This document shows positions 1 to 10,900 of a stretch of DNA of 64,000 bases, piece after piece. The translations under genes were made by a program, and so were the position numbers. Position 1 is the first letter of the stretch. Each line of letters starts with the position of its first letter. The notes below the pieces were generated by a model, which saw only the letters and a program-made list of their open reading frames with translations, was not told where the DNA came from and ran no database searches. Origin of the DNA: Euschistus heros (taxonomy: Eukaryota > Arthropoda > Insecta > Hemiptera > Pentatomidae); assembly GCA_003667255.2 (NCBI GenBank), contig RCWM02000017.1:1988001-2052000 (forward strand). The letters are read 5' to 3'.

Positions 1-16
1 TGATTTCTAAAGAATG

Positions 17-115
17 CGACCAGACAATTATATCAGTAATTGTGCATTATTCTTATTCTTAGGAGACAGCATGCCCAAGAATTTTTCATTCATACATTCT
101 TTGATCTGTAATTTT
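17..115 (+). repeat. dispersed non-LTR-like 3' tail, decayed copy
   Basis: A decayed copy of a short motif that recurs in this window: a run like TTCTTAGGGGACAAGG, then AGAATAAAGATTATTTTTC and a short ATTC repeat. Better copies lie near 20217-20284 and 22139-22222. The layout (conserved end, AATAAA-like string, microsatellite tail) fits the 3' end of a LINE or SINE. The family is not identified. Confidence 0.35.
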
Positions 116-1489
116 GTTAAATCGTTGTAAATTAACAAATTGTTTTAGGTCGCTGCATTGGACAAATGGGATCTTGGTCCTTCAGTTACTGATACATAGA
201 CCAAGAAAGAAAGCTACATTCCCTTTGAAAATTTAATAAAATCAAAACTTACCACTCAGTCTCATATAAAAAAGAAAATTGGTAATTGTGTAAGCTACAA
301 ACTTTGTATTTCTATAATCTAAGCACAATAATGACATTAAACTATAAACATATTTTTAATTCCAAAATCCGCCTTTTTGTTCCATCCAATATTCCACTGT
401 GCTATGTTTAGTGGTTAACTCTGTTTTTAAGTTCATTTCATAATATATATCATTCTTAATCTGTTTAGTGGTCAGATCTGAATAGATTTGTTGCCATATT
501 TGTCATAGTGTAATGTTTTCTAGTGGACTAAGTAATTAAAGAGTCTATGAGTCCTTATAAGAGAGTTAAAGAAAGGTTATAAGAAAGATAAGGTACTTAT
601 AAGAAATATTAAAAATTAAATTTTCTTTAGGAATACTTCTGATAATAAACCTCGAAGCATTCAGAATCGGAATTAAAAATTTGATAAAGTTTTAAAATTT
701 TTTTAATTCAAACACATCTCTCCAGCTCAATCTCAGAGATGAGAAGAAGACAAGGGATAAATTTTCAGGAAATACGATTTGTTTTAATGTTAGAAACAAC
801 ACAACTTACTGTGCAACAAGCAGTTTTTGTCAAGATGCACAACAGGGAATCTTCGAACTAAAAAAAGAGAGGAACTTCATATAGTGGATAGATAAGGAAA
901 TTTTTATAGGCAGCAGGAAATAAAGGGCTTTGTAAGGAACAGTTATAGATGTGTAAGAAGGCAGGTAAGAATAGAAGAAAGATAGCTTAATACCCTTTTA
1001 ACAGCATAGGTCAGATGTTATCACTATGATGGGTATAGTCAGACTAATACTAAACAAACAGTTTAATTATTTGGCTACGTGTCAATAAAAAAAAGTATTT
1101 CTTGTCGAATTAAACTTGCTTACTGGTTATTTTTGACTGTACTTACATCAGATCCTTGTTCCTATGGAAGTCCTTCCCATTTTAACCATCTAATATCCAC
1201 CCAGCTCCAAGAAAATGGTTAATAGTCATTTCAGTTTTATGAATGTGAGATGGCTTGAACAGAACAACCAAATTTTAAATAAATTCAATCTAAACAATCC
1301 AGTCTTCAGCACTGCTGTCAATGCACCATATTATACCACCAACAAAACCATAAATAATGACTAAATGTCTCTTTTATCCTGGATCTCATTTCATTTCACA
1401 TTAAGTCTCGAAATTCAACCAAAACCTATCTAACCATTCTAATCGTCTGGCTTGATCATTATCCATCATCCCAACAACTTCTCTAGAAG
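116..1489. other. AT-rich stretch with no gene recognised
   Basis: No open frame, splice-consistent exon or transposon protein was recognised on either strand. It may be intron or intergenic DNA. Confidence 0.5.
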
Positions 1490-1745
1490 TTTGAAATGGA
1501 AAGGGTCATGGGACTTTTTGTAATACATATTTATGTTGGAGTGCTGGTAATGGCAGGCTTATACAACCATGTCCTGAGAGTCTCAGGTTATACCACCCTC
1601 ACTCTATCCTCCCCCCCTGAATGCAGTATTGATATCTCTTTGGAACAGGCCTTGCCCCTATATAAGTAGGGGACAGGGTTGGCTCAGGATGATTCTTAAT
1701 TATTCTTATTTTGCCAAATTAAAGACATTAAAAAAATAAATAAAT
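1490..1745 (+). repeat. possible retroposon 3' end with (AAAT)n tail
   Basis: This stretch is less AT-rich than its surroundings. It contains TAAGTAGGGGACAGGG and ends in a short AAAT repeat (about 1729-1745). The structure resembles a retroposon 3' end, but no coding part is recognisable. Confidence 0.3.
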
Positions 1746-2451
1746 AAGTACAACCTCATAAATTTATTTTCTATCCTTAGACTACCAATGAATATAATAA
1801 GGTAAGGTAGGTATGATGGTACAGAAGAGTCAATTCCTAATTAAGGTGTGTTAATACAATAATAATATATAGTGTATATGAACAAGATGCATTTAGGTAT
1901 TTTTGTTACTTTCTATTATTTATAGCTTTTATTTTTTTATTTAATTTTAACTAAAAATTGATTTATATTCTTTGTTATTTATTATAAGGTTCCGAATCCC
2001 TATTTATGTACATCTTTATTCATTCCCAATGGACTTATCCCAAGATAAATTAAGAGGTTATTTTGAACAAATAATAATATATGAACTTGATATCTGTGTA
2101 TAGGGCATTCCCATGAGTGATTTTCCAAGAACCGAACATTCATAAATGATGAGGGAATATTGTAAAATCTTGGAAGGAAAAATGAATGTTTCAGCTATAA
2201 AACCTGCTCAGTTTAAAAAACATTAGTCCAACTTCTTTTTTTTTTCTGTTAGTATAATGTTCAACACTGTAGATGATTAGTAGTGATAATTCAGACATCT
2301 CCCCAAATACATATTAATATACTACCAACTGCTTAATTTTGTTTATTGGTATGTACAACTAAATAAAGAAATACATCAAGTAAATGTGAGGAAAAATGAA
2401 AAGTTAAATAAAATCCAACTTATCACATAATGGATGGGGCTATGATTCTTT

Positions 2452-2854
2452 AAGGACTTTGGCCTCCTCCACTCAGAATAATACTTTACGGTAGCAGTTA
2501 ATGTTTAAAGGGCATGCACAAACTGTCCATTTATTCTTCTATATCACTTTTAAACATAAATATTAGAATATTAATACTTATACTCACACCTTATTTAGTT
2601 ATAGCTTCTAGGGCTTTTTTTATTGTCATCCATATAAGGACTTTGGCCTCCTCCACTAGAATAATACTTTATAGTTAATGTTTAAACGGCATGCACAAAT
2701 ATTATTCTTCTATAAATTATATCCCTATATTATATTAATATAATATACTCTCATATATTAGAATATTAATAACAAAATATTATTAGTTTTAAATAAAATC
2801 ATTCTCACACCTTGCCATTTAGTTATAGCTTCTAGGGCTTTTTACTATTGTCAT
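2452..2854 (+). repeat. diverged tandem duplication, units of about 184 and 219 bp
   Basis: Unit 1 starts at 2452 and unit 2 at 2636, both with AAGGACTTTGGCCTCCTCCA. Both continue through GGCATGCACAAA and end with GTTATAGCTTCTAGGGCTTT followed by TATTGTCAT. The second unit has an AT-rich insertion in its middle. No protein is encoded; it is a local segmental duplication. Confidence 0.8.
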
Positions 2855-3438
2855 TTTATTATAAATTCTTGTTCATATCATTTAGAGACTGTTTATGAAA
2901 ACAATAAATTTTAACACTTTAATTCATTTCTTTTCTGGCTATTTTTAGAATACAGTGTCCATTTAATATTATAATCAATTTCATATTTATTGAATAAAAT
3001 AAAATTTGAAATGCTTTTATAAACACTGAAGTACAATTTACAAAAACATGTAGTGTGATTTCTATTTTCATCTAGAATAGAATCTGAGGATCTCGTGCTG
3101 AAAGGAGAGAAATTTGGAAGTTTTTATTTAGAATGGCTACCCCTAGAATGAGCACTGGTTAAACAGTAATGGGTAAAGCCATGTTTTCCTAGCGACACAT
3201 TTTTCGTGTCGCATGCGACGTGTTACGCTCAGCTTAATACGTCACCTACTCCTCCATAGGGATTCAATAGGACTGTTTTCCTAAAGAGCGCAACACGTTC
3301 CATGCCGACGTGATGCGCTCAACGTTTTAGACCGACTGCTTGGAGAGGAGTCTATTTTATTTCACGCTACGCAATAGTCAGGTTTTATCAGTCTCAGAAC
3401 GTTTATTTTGTTGTGTGTAGTGTTTGTGATTTGACTGA

Positions 3439-3875
3439 AATGGGAAAAAAAAACGGCAAATGTGCAAAAACTGCGTTTTTCGGCTGATGAAGACGAACTT
3501 CTGATAGAGTTTCTTCAACACCACAGAATTTTATGTGATTTAAAAGACCCAGAATTTAAAAACAACGTGAAGAAAGATCTGATCTGGAATGAAGCCGCAA
3601 AAGTCCTCAATAGAGATAATAAATGTTATGGTTTCTTTCTTAATTTTATTAATCTGTCCACTTACCTCAGAGTTAAAGCCAATTTTTCTGCTGGTGTAAT
3701 TGGTATCTTGACTCGGTTACATGAAGAAATTCTCAATTCCTCTTCTACAAGGTTCAAAACGTATGCGAACCTTTCCCGGGACAGCCTAAAATACCTTCTG
3801 AACTTTTCTTCTTCATCAATGAGATGGCTATTGATTAAAAGTTTGAAAAACCCCTCGTTTTTCCGATTATTATAA
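3439..3875 (+). pseudogene. MADF/Myb-SANT-like accessory protein of Harbinger element, truncated
   Basis: The reading frame from about 3462 gives FSADEDELLIEFLQHHRILCD and continues through DLIWNEAAKVLN. This is the pattern of a MADF (Myb/SANT-like) DNA-binding domain, the usual second protein of PIF/Harbinger transposons, thought to bind the element ends and help the nuclease. The natural start is probably the ATG at 3439. A run of nine A's (about 3444-3452) puts that ATG out of frame by one base, so a homopolymer indel probably broke it. The domain is lost after about 50 residues, where the frame runs into the antisense of the transposase remnant. Confidence 0.65.
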
Positions 3876-3997
3876 AATTCACTTATTTCTTTTCTAAATT
3901 TCGCGTGTTTCAAGAAAATATGGTCCTCTTCATCATTTTTCATTTGTTTCAGAATAAACATTGCAATAAGTTTCTTTCTTCTTTGGATTTGTTCCAT
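3662..3997 (-). pseudogene. PIF/Harbinger transposase N-terminus, truncated
   Basis: The minus-strand frame of 111 codons from an ATG at 3997 shows a basic N-terminus, then FRRYFRLSRERFAYVLNLVE and ITPAEKLALTLR. This is the conserved N-terminal block of HARBI1-like nucleases (F.YFRLS.E.F..LL.LV ... I....KLALTLRFLA.G). The DDE catalytic core downstream is absent, because the frame joins the MADF remnant of the opposite strand. It is non-functional as a transposase. Confidence 0.75.
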
Positions 3998-4167
3998 AAT
4001 GACACACCCGAGAAACTGTCCGTTGTCCGTCAGTACGTCAACTGAACACGCTTTGCTAGGAAAACATTAAAACGCCGCGTGATAAGTTTCATGCTCCTGC
4101 CGACGCAATTGGGACGAACCCGGGTCCTGCTGCACAAAAAACACGTCGCTAGGAAAACCTACCTTAA

Positions 4168-5132
4168 CCGAAAAGTAACTGTTAAAGGAGCAAGCCACGT
4201 CTTTGCAAGTAATACCGTTACAAGTAAATCAAATAGTTAGGAAAATTAGGAATCAAGGAAACTTAATGTTTACATTAAAAAAACCTTTAAAACATTAGTA
4301 ACTGCAGGGAGACTTAAGTTATATCAAGATAACACAAAATACCATTAAATTAACAATGAAATAATATAACAGAAGGAAAATAATTACATTTATTAAATCA
4401 ATATTTTTATTATTTACAGAAGACTTTCAGTATATCCCTTTATTTATATGAAGTATAAAACATTATCAATCAAGAACTACCACAGATGTAATAAATAAAG
4501 AAAAATTCTGACACTATTTTACAATAGGAAAAAAATATATAAATAAAATCCCTATTCATAAGATATACAATATCCCTAAGATATTTTTTATATTTTATTA
4601 TATTGCAAGTAATAAAGAACAAAGAAAAAACAAAACATGCTTGAATATTAAAGTATAGTTTACAATAAATTTATCTATCCAACAATATTAAAATACAATT
4701 AAAATTCAAGCTATGTTACTACATTTATTTCTATCTTAAATCAGGAGAAAATGTGAACAGTGAAACACAGATGTCAAAAAATACAAATTGGGTATTCAAT
4801 CAAATCCAAAAACCTACTGTAAAATTGTTGTTGTTTTTTATTTACAAATAGGATTTAAAAAACAATGTTGCTCTCTCACTCGCTCTCAAAAAAAAAAAAA
4901 TAAAATAAAATTTAACAACATAATTTACTCTATCAGTTTCCTAGACTTGAAAAATTTCCTAAGATATAGAACTTGCCATACAGAAAGACTTAAGAGACAT
5001 ATCATACTTAGGATACTTAAATAAAGAACCCTGTTGTTGGTAGATTCTGAAAAAAAAAAAAAATAATAATAATTACTTAATAACTAAATTAAATTATTAA
5101 TGTATTTGTATGCAATAATCTAATCTTAAGTA
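4168..5132. other. AT-rich stretch with no gene recognised
   Basis: Very AT-rich with poly-A runs near 4890 and 5050. A plus frame at 4788-5024 has low-complexity composition and no family resemblance, so I do not call it a gene. Confidence 0.5.
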
Positions 5133-6037
5133 CAGTAGACTCCCATTAAACAGCCTGGTAACGGTCGGGTTAAGAGGAGGCACCAAACTGGCTTGACCTG
5201 CGCTACACCGACCAGTTCGATCCTTATGCTTCACTTCGAGTTTACATTTATCGATAACTCTTTCCTATAACCTCACATGTAAACAATCTCTTCTACAGTT
5301 TCAACTTGCATTCTGCTGTTTAGTGTGTTATATTGATATTTAGTCTTCTTTAATGTAAATAAGTGTAACAGAAATGAAACAGAATCATAACTTTCAACAA
5401 GGATTCTGTCTTATATTATATAATCCCTTATAACATGGAGAACGGAGAATGTGAAAATAATCACAGATTAAGAGGTAAATGACATATTATGTAATTGTAA
5501 AACTATTGGTGTAATGTTATAGATTAATGTATTTTTTAAAATTTTTAGAAGCCTTTTGGAGCATTTTTTCCGAAACATGTAGCTACAAATGTTAAATAAA
5601 TAGGAGTTATGTGAAATAAATACTTAAGGATTCTGTCTTTTAAATATTTATAATTTGTTATTTACACTTCCCTCACATCACAAAGTTTATCAAGAATTAA
5701 CATTACTGGTGGTTTAGCATTATATTAATTCTGATTTAATATAAGATTAATTTAAAATTGATTTAATGTCTTATATTTTGACATTTTATTAATTCCACTT
5801 CATTATTTTCTTATTTCTCATTTAAATATCATAAGGTAAACAGAAGTTAATATTACTTTGAAGAGGGATTTAAAATTTCTCCGTAAATAAAAGAGAATAA
5901 CCTTTCCCCTCGAAAAGTAGCGAACACCGAAATAAATCGGAAGAAGGTAAGAATCGATAAAAGGTATTCTCAGCGCGCGTAGGGGTTGCCTCCTCTTAAC
6001 CCGACCTTTACCAACAGCCTCTATAGTTGAACCAGGG
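5133..6037. mobile_element. pogo/Tigger-like non-autonomous DNA element
   Basis: The left end starts CAGTAGACTCCCATTAAAC after TA, the style of pogo/Tigger termini. A 20-bp sequence just inside, GGTCGGGTTAAGAGGAGGCA (5163-5182), is repeated exactly in inverse orientation at 5987-6006. The outermost 30 bp of the right end are diverged. About 0.9 kb lies between, with no transposase visible. The right border is approximate. Confidence 0.55.
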
Positions 6038-6218
6038 CCCTCCATAAATGTGAATTTATACATACAAAATTTTTTAATCCACTTTATGTCACAACATTGC
6101 TACTTAAATACAGAGCAATGACTCATTTTCTGAGAATTATAGTCTTGTAGTTGAAAATTCTGAATAACTTATTTGGAAATGTCTTTTCATAGCACATTTT
6201 CAATTAAGTATTCTTTAA

Positions 6219-7110
6219 CAAATTAACTACTGATGACGTGTCATCAAAGCTAGTTCCTTCCCATGGGTAGGACGTAAATCTACAGGTAGTATTTACGTCC
6301 CTTTTAATTTCAAACGGTGCTCACCAGCATTTAAGACGATCAATCCGACTATGTCCGCAGCATCAAGCACTTGAGGTACGCATGATGATATAAAGATCAA
6401 TACAATTAGGATTGATGAATTTAATGCCACTTCTATTGTGGCATAATCTCAATAGAAGTGGCATTTAATTCATCAATCCTAAAAGCAAAGCTTTTTTTGT
6501 CCTACATTTTTTGCCGTTCAATTCTACTTTCTTTTGGGGGGAGGGGCTCTTTTAACAGGAAAGTCATATGGAAAAATGTAGAATATTTAATTTTCTTTAG
6601 GATTAAAAAGATTCTTTTAAAGCTAAGTTTAACATTAATTATTATTGCTTATACATGTATTATTGTTTACTATTTAAATTAAAAACTACTTGTGTTGATT
6701 ACAAAACTGTTTCAGGTTAAAATCAACATTTTTAAAAAATAGATTTTTTTCCGTAAATGTAGTGAGGAAAATTATATACATTGATTAAAAACAATATGTT
6801 TTTGTCTAATGTCAAAACCAAAATGTTTTGATACAATACTGTGAATAGATAATTGAAAACAATTATTTACTCTATTTTTCTGTTAGAAACATGTGATGAC
6901 AGTATGTTGTCATGGTTGATGTCGTAAGAGAGATGGTTTACGTCTACTGAGGTGGCTGACAACTCCGTGTTTATTGATTTTTTTAATAGAAAACCATTAA
7001 AATATTTTATTTATGGTAAGTGTAAAACAGTGCCAAAGTAAAGGATTTACGAAATAAAAAATTTTAGCACAGAGAAAGGACCAGGGTTAAAAGATATAGC
7101 AGTTAACGTG
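6219..7110. mobile_element. piggyBac-like non-autonomous element with TTAA flanks
   Basis: TTAA occurs at 6215-6218 and 7111-7114. The ends read CAAATTAACTACTG on the left and CACGTTAACTGCTA on the right (reverse strand), a short imperfect inverted repeat. Just inside the left end is the palindrome TGATGACGTGTCATCA. TTAA duplication and short terminal repeats with subterminal palindromes fit piggyBac-type elements. No transposase frame is present. The strong hairpin at 6408-6480 lies inside. Confidence 0.5.
6408..6480. repeat. long perfect-type hairpin, 31-bp arms
   Basis: The arms 6408-6438 and 6450-6480 are reverse complements with a single mismatch, separated by an 11-base loop (6439-6449). 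The arms begin AGGATTGATGAATT. It is a potential foldback or small-RNA precursor within the piggyBac-like element. No function is implied by the sequence alone. Confidence 0.9.
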
Positions 7111-7114
7111 TTAA

Positions 7115-7970
7115 TTTTGCATTGAAGAAAATATTTACAACTTAATATTAAAAATAGTCCATACATTTTATATGTGGGAAAAAAAAGCTAGAAGATAAAT
7201 TAGAAGCATTAGAAAACAAGGTGTAAAAATAGAAGTGTTTATGCTAATGAAATGAAGTCTGAGCATTGAGAACTATAAAATTAAAGATAAGAGAAAAAAA
7301 TGTTAAGGCTTTAGAATCCAATTATAACTTGAAATAGACTGTATCTATCAATTATCATAAATTTGATTAAATAAACAAGAGATAATATTAATACTTTAAG
7401 AATAATGGTTGAATGTCCAAATTGCATTTTTACATAACTCAGTACAGAAAAATAGAAAAAAAAAAAAAGCTTTTCTTTTAGAATTTGGAAACATACATAA
7501 TAATGTATCAATAGTTTCAACACAGATAAAGTAAAAATGGACAATCCATTACAATACCAGTCAATAGGGTTTCCCCACCTAATACAAAATTATTTAAGTT
7601 AAATACATTTATGAAAAACAAATAATTAAAAAAAAATAGCAAAAATACTTTTAAAGATTACCCCAAGAATTTTAAAATATGTTTTAAAGGTTATATAAAA
7701 CATGTATAACTTCTGGGAAAAAAAGCTTATAAAGGTTTAAAAGTACATGTGTATCTTCTTTAAAATGCTGGCAACAAGATAATTACTTTTTAAGAGTCAA
7801 TTCCCTTAAAAGCTGAAGTTAAATATAATTTAGCCTTTTCAAAAATGCCTGAAGTAAATTTGGGACCTAAGATGTCTTTGAGTTATGAACAGTTTACAAA
7901 GCTCCTTTGTTTATTATATTGGATTTGATTATAAGCTATTATAAGCTATTATAAGATTTGATTATATTAC
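7115..7970. other. AT-rich stretch left of the TMED exon, nothing recognised
   Basis: This should be intron between the fourth visible exon and the missing last exon of the TMED gene. I searched the minus strand for the family's conserved transmembrane and cytoplasmic tail and did not find it here. Confidence 0.4.
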
Positions 7971-10900
7971 CATTAGTATCTCTCATTGAAACTTCACGCT
8001 GTCTCATATCAGCAAAATCTTGAACAATGGATGAGGATAAATCTTCAAGTCTCTTTAACTCAAGTTCCATAGGTTTCAGCTTTCCAGCTTCTCCAAGCTA
8101 AAAACAGAATCATAAAATTAAAATATTAAGACCATAAAACATAAGCAAATATTTCAGTCGGTATTTAGTGTTTGAAGAAGAAGGGCGTGTGTTCTCTAAC
8201 CTCAAACTGATAAGTTCTAGTTTTTAAGTTGGTTTTGTTTTTATCATTATTTTTCCTTTTGTTCATTTGAAATAGTACAGATAATTTCATTATTTTTTTT
8301 CTGATATTTTTATTTTATTTTGTCTTTAAGATAATTTATATTTAATTTGTTATGAAACCTTGTTGAGTTTGATAATGTACGAGGACGATCCATCTGTTAG
8401 TCCAATGGCTAAGTTTAGAAAAAGAAGAAGTATTAAAATGTCTTTGATAACCCCAAAGTTAGTCCAAAATATCTGATAATAAGTAGATTGGATGAAGGTA
8501 ACTTTTCAAAAGTTTCTCCATGTTTCTTAAATAAATTTATAACAGGTCTAGTAGGCGAGGTAAAAGTTATTAAGAAGTTGAGAGATGGTACTCTACTTGT
8601 AGAAACGATTAATAATAAACAATCCGACGTTCTGTTAAATATTAAAGATTTCGGCGGTTTATTCCAAGTCGAGGTTAACCCTCATAAAACACTAAACTAC
8701 AGCAAAGGGGTGTTTTGATCTCCAGTTCGTTGAAATAGATAAAATTAAAAATGAATTAAAACATATCATCGTAGATATAAATAGAATAAAAATTAAAATT
8801 AATGGAGAGCAAAAATTAACCCACACCTACATTGTAACATTTGCTGTTCCAAAGCTACCTGAAACTATTAAAATAGGGTTCCACACAATAAGGGTCCAAC
8901 CTTACACACCAAACCCAATGAGGTACTTTAATTGTTTAGGTTTTACTCACCCCACCTTTAAATGCAAAAAAGAATCGATTCGTGCCAATTGTGGTGAAGT
9001 TAAACATCAAGATAATTTAAAATGTATTAAAAATAAAAAATGTATAAACTGTACCGGTAACCACAACGCATTAGATCGTAAATGCCCAGTATTTCTACTA
9101 CAAAAAAAAAAAAAAAAAAATCAATTCAAGTTACTGAAAAAGTTCCTTATAATGAGGCCAAAAGGTTGTATAGGGAAAAAAATCCCACAACCTTCATTAA
9201 ATCATTTGCACAAGTCACCAAAGAAGAAATAGTTGAAAAAAAAAGACGTTGCCGTACAAGCAGATATTATTTTTAATTTTCAATTAAACAAAAGCACATC
9301 AGCTGTTGACGGTAAATTAATTCCATCTATTAAAGTAACCGACCAGGCTAACAAGCCCTCATGCAGTACCAAATCTACTGCTCCCATGATTGGTTTAATA
9401 CCAAGAGCTATAACTGCGAAGGTTATCATAGTGCCAAAACATAGTTCAGCCACAGCCTCCACAATAACCTTATCCCCAGTCACCTTTATTCCACCCTCAC
9501 CCCCTCCCCTCAAATTCATCTCCTACAACTCCCGAACTTGAACCCGATTCTGATCCCAATCCCTCCTCTTCTTCATCTATTAGCAGTGAGCTAATGGACG
9601 TAGACGGGTTCAAAACATGTAAAAACAAAAAAGGAAGAAACAGTAAAACATCATTAGCTAAATCAAGTACTAATTACATTATAAGAGAAGCCAACCCTTC
9701 TTCTATTTAAAATTATTTCTAAATCTCCCGTTTATTATTATTTTTTTTAAAATTTGTTATCCTTATGTCTTATTACCCTTTTTTAACTAAACATGTCTAT
9801 TATTCAATGGAACTGTAATGGATTAAAAACCCATTATAATGATCTAAAAATGCTAATACGGGATATTGACCCCTTTTGTTGCTCAACTAGAGACTCAACT
9901 AAACAGAAATGATAAAATAAATTTAAAAAATTTTAAAATTTTTAGGAAAGATAGTCAAAATTCAAATCATTATCACCATGGTGTTCTTATAGGCGTACAT
10001 AATTCTGTATATTCAGAAGCCATCACTATCAATTCACACCTTCAAACTGTCACAGTTAAAGTACATCTCAATAACACTTTCTCAATTTGCTCTCTATACC
10101 TTCCACAGGATCACACAATAGATATTCATCACCTACTTGATATTTATAACCAGCTACCACATCCTGTTCTTTTTGTAGGGGATCTTAATGGTCACAACCC
10201 CTTATGGGGTTCACGTGACATAAATACTAGAGGGAAAATAATTGAATAATTTTTAGACAAATCCAATCTCCTCTTACTAAATATTGGAGAGCCTACCTTT
10301 TTAAGTTCCAGCTACAGAACCTATTTAGCCCTAGCCCTCTCTTTCTGTAACCCTACATTATATAATTTCATAGACTAGACAGTTCTACCTGACCTTTACA
10401 GTAGCGATCATTTCCCCATTGTTATTAATTTTTTAAATTTTAAAAAGACACGCTTAAAACAGAGATGGATACTAGATAAAGCAAATTGGTCTCTTTTTTC
10501 CTCCTTAGTCCAACTACCCCGTTCACCACCTTCCGACGGTGCTAAGTATTGACTTAGCATGTGAAGAAAGTATGACCTCTATTATAAAAGCAGCTAACGT
10601 GTTGATACCAAGGACATCAGGTATGCCAAAAAGACCTCTAGTCCCTTGGTTTAATGATACTTGTAAAAATGCAGTAAAAGATCGACGCAAAGCATACAAA
10701 AAATTCCAAAAATCCATGACTTAAAAAAACTTGATAGAATATAAAAGGCAGAGGGCACTATGCAGGAAAATTCTCAACAACTGTAAAAAAAATCATGGAA
10801 AAAATTTGTCAACTCAATAAATTCGAATACAAATATGACTGAAATATGGAGCAAAGTTCGTAAAATCACCAAAAATCCCATTTCCGACCGTTATACCATT

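Larger units (their letters stand above)
3177..4164. mobile_element. PIF/Harbinger-type DNA transposon, internally deleted
   Basis: The ends are inverted repeats, AGCCATGTTTTCCTAGCGAC on the left and AGGTAGGTTTTCCTAGCGAC (reverse strand) on the right. They are flanked by TAA at 3174-3176 and 4165-4167, the 3-bp TWA-type duplication expected of PIF/Harbinger. Inside, two coding remnants face each other: a MADF/Myb-like ORF on plus and the start of a Harbinger nuclease on minus. That two-gene architecture is typical of the superfamily. Only about 1 kb remains, and the 3' parts of both genes are lost where they meet, so the copy cannot act alone. Confidence 0.85.

Noticed and set aside
1..7970. 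Last exon of the TMED10-like gene
   Set aside because: I looked on minus for a transmembrane segment followed by an FF/KK tail and found no sequence good enough. It may lie outside the window.
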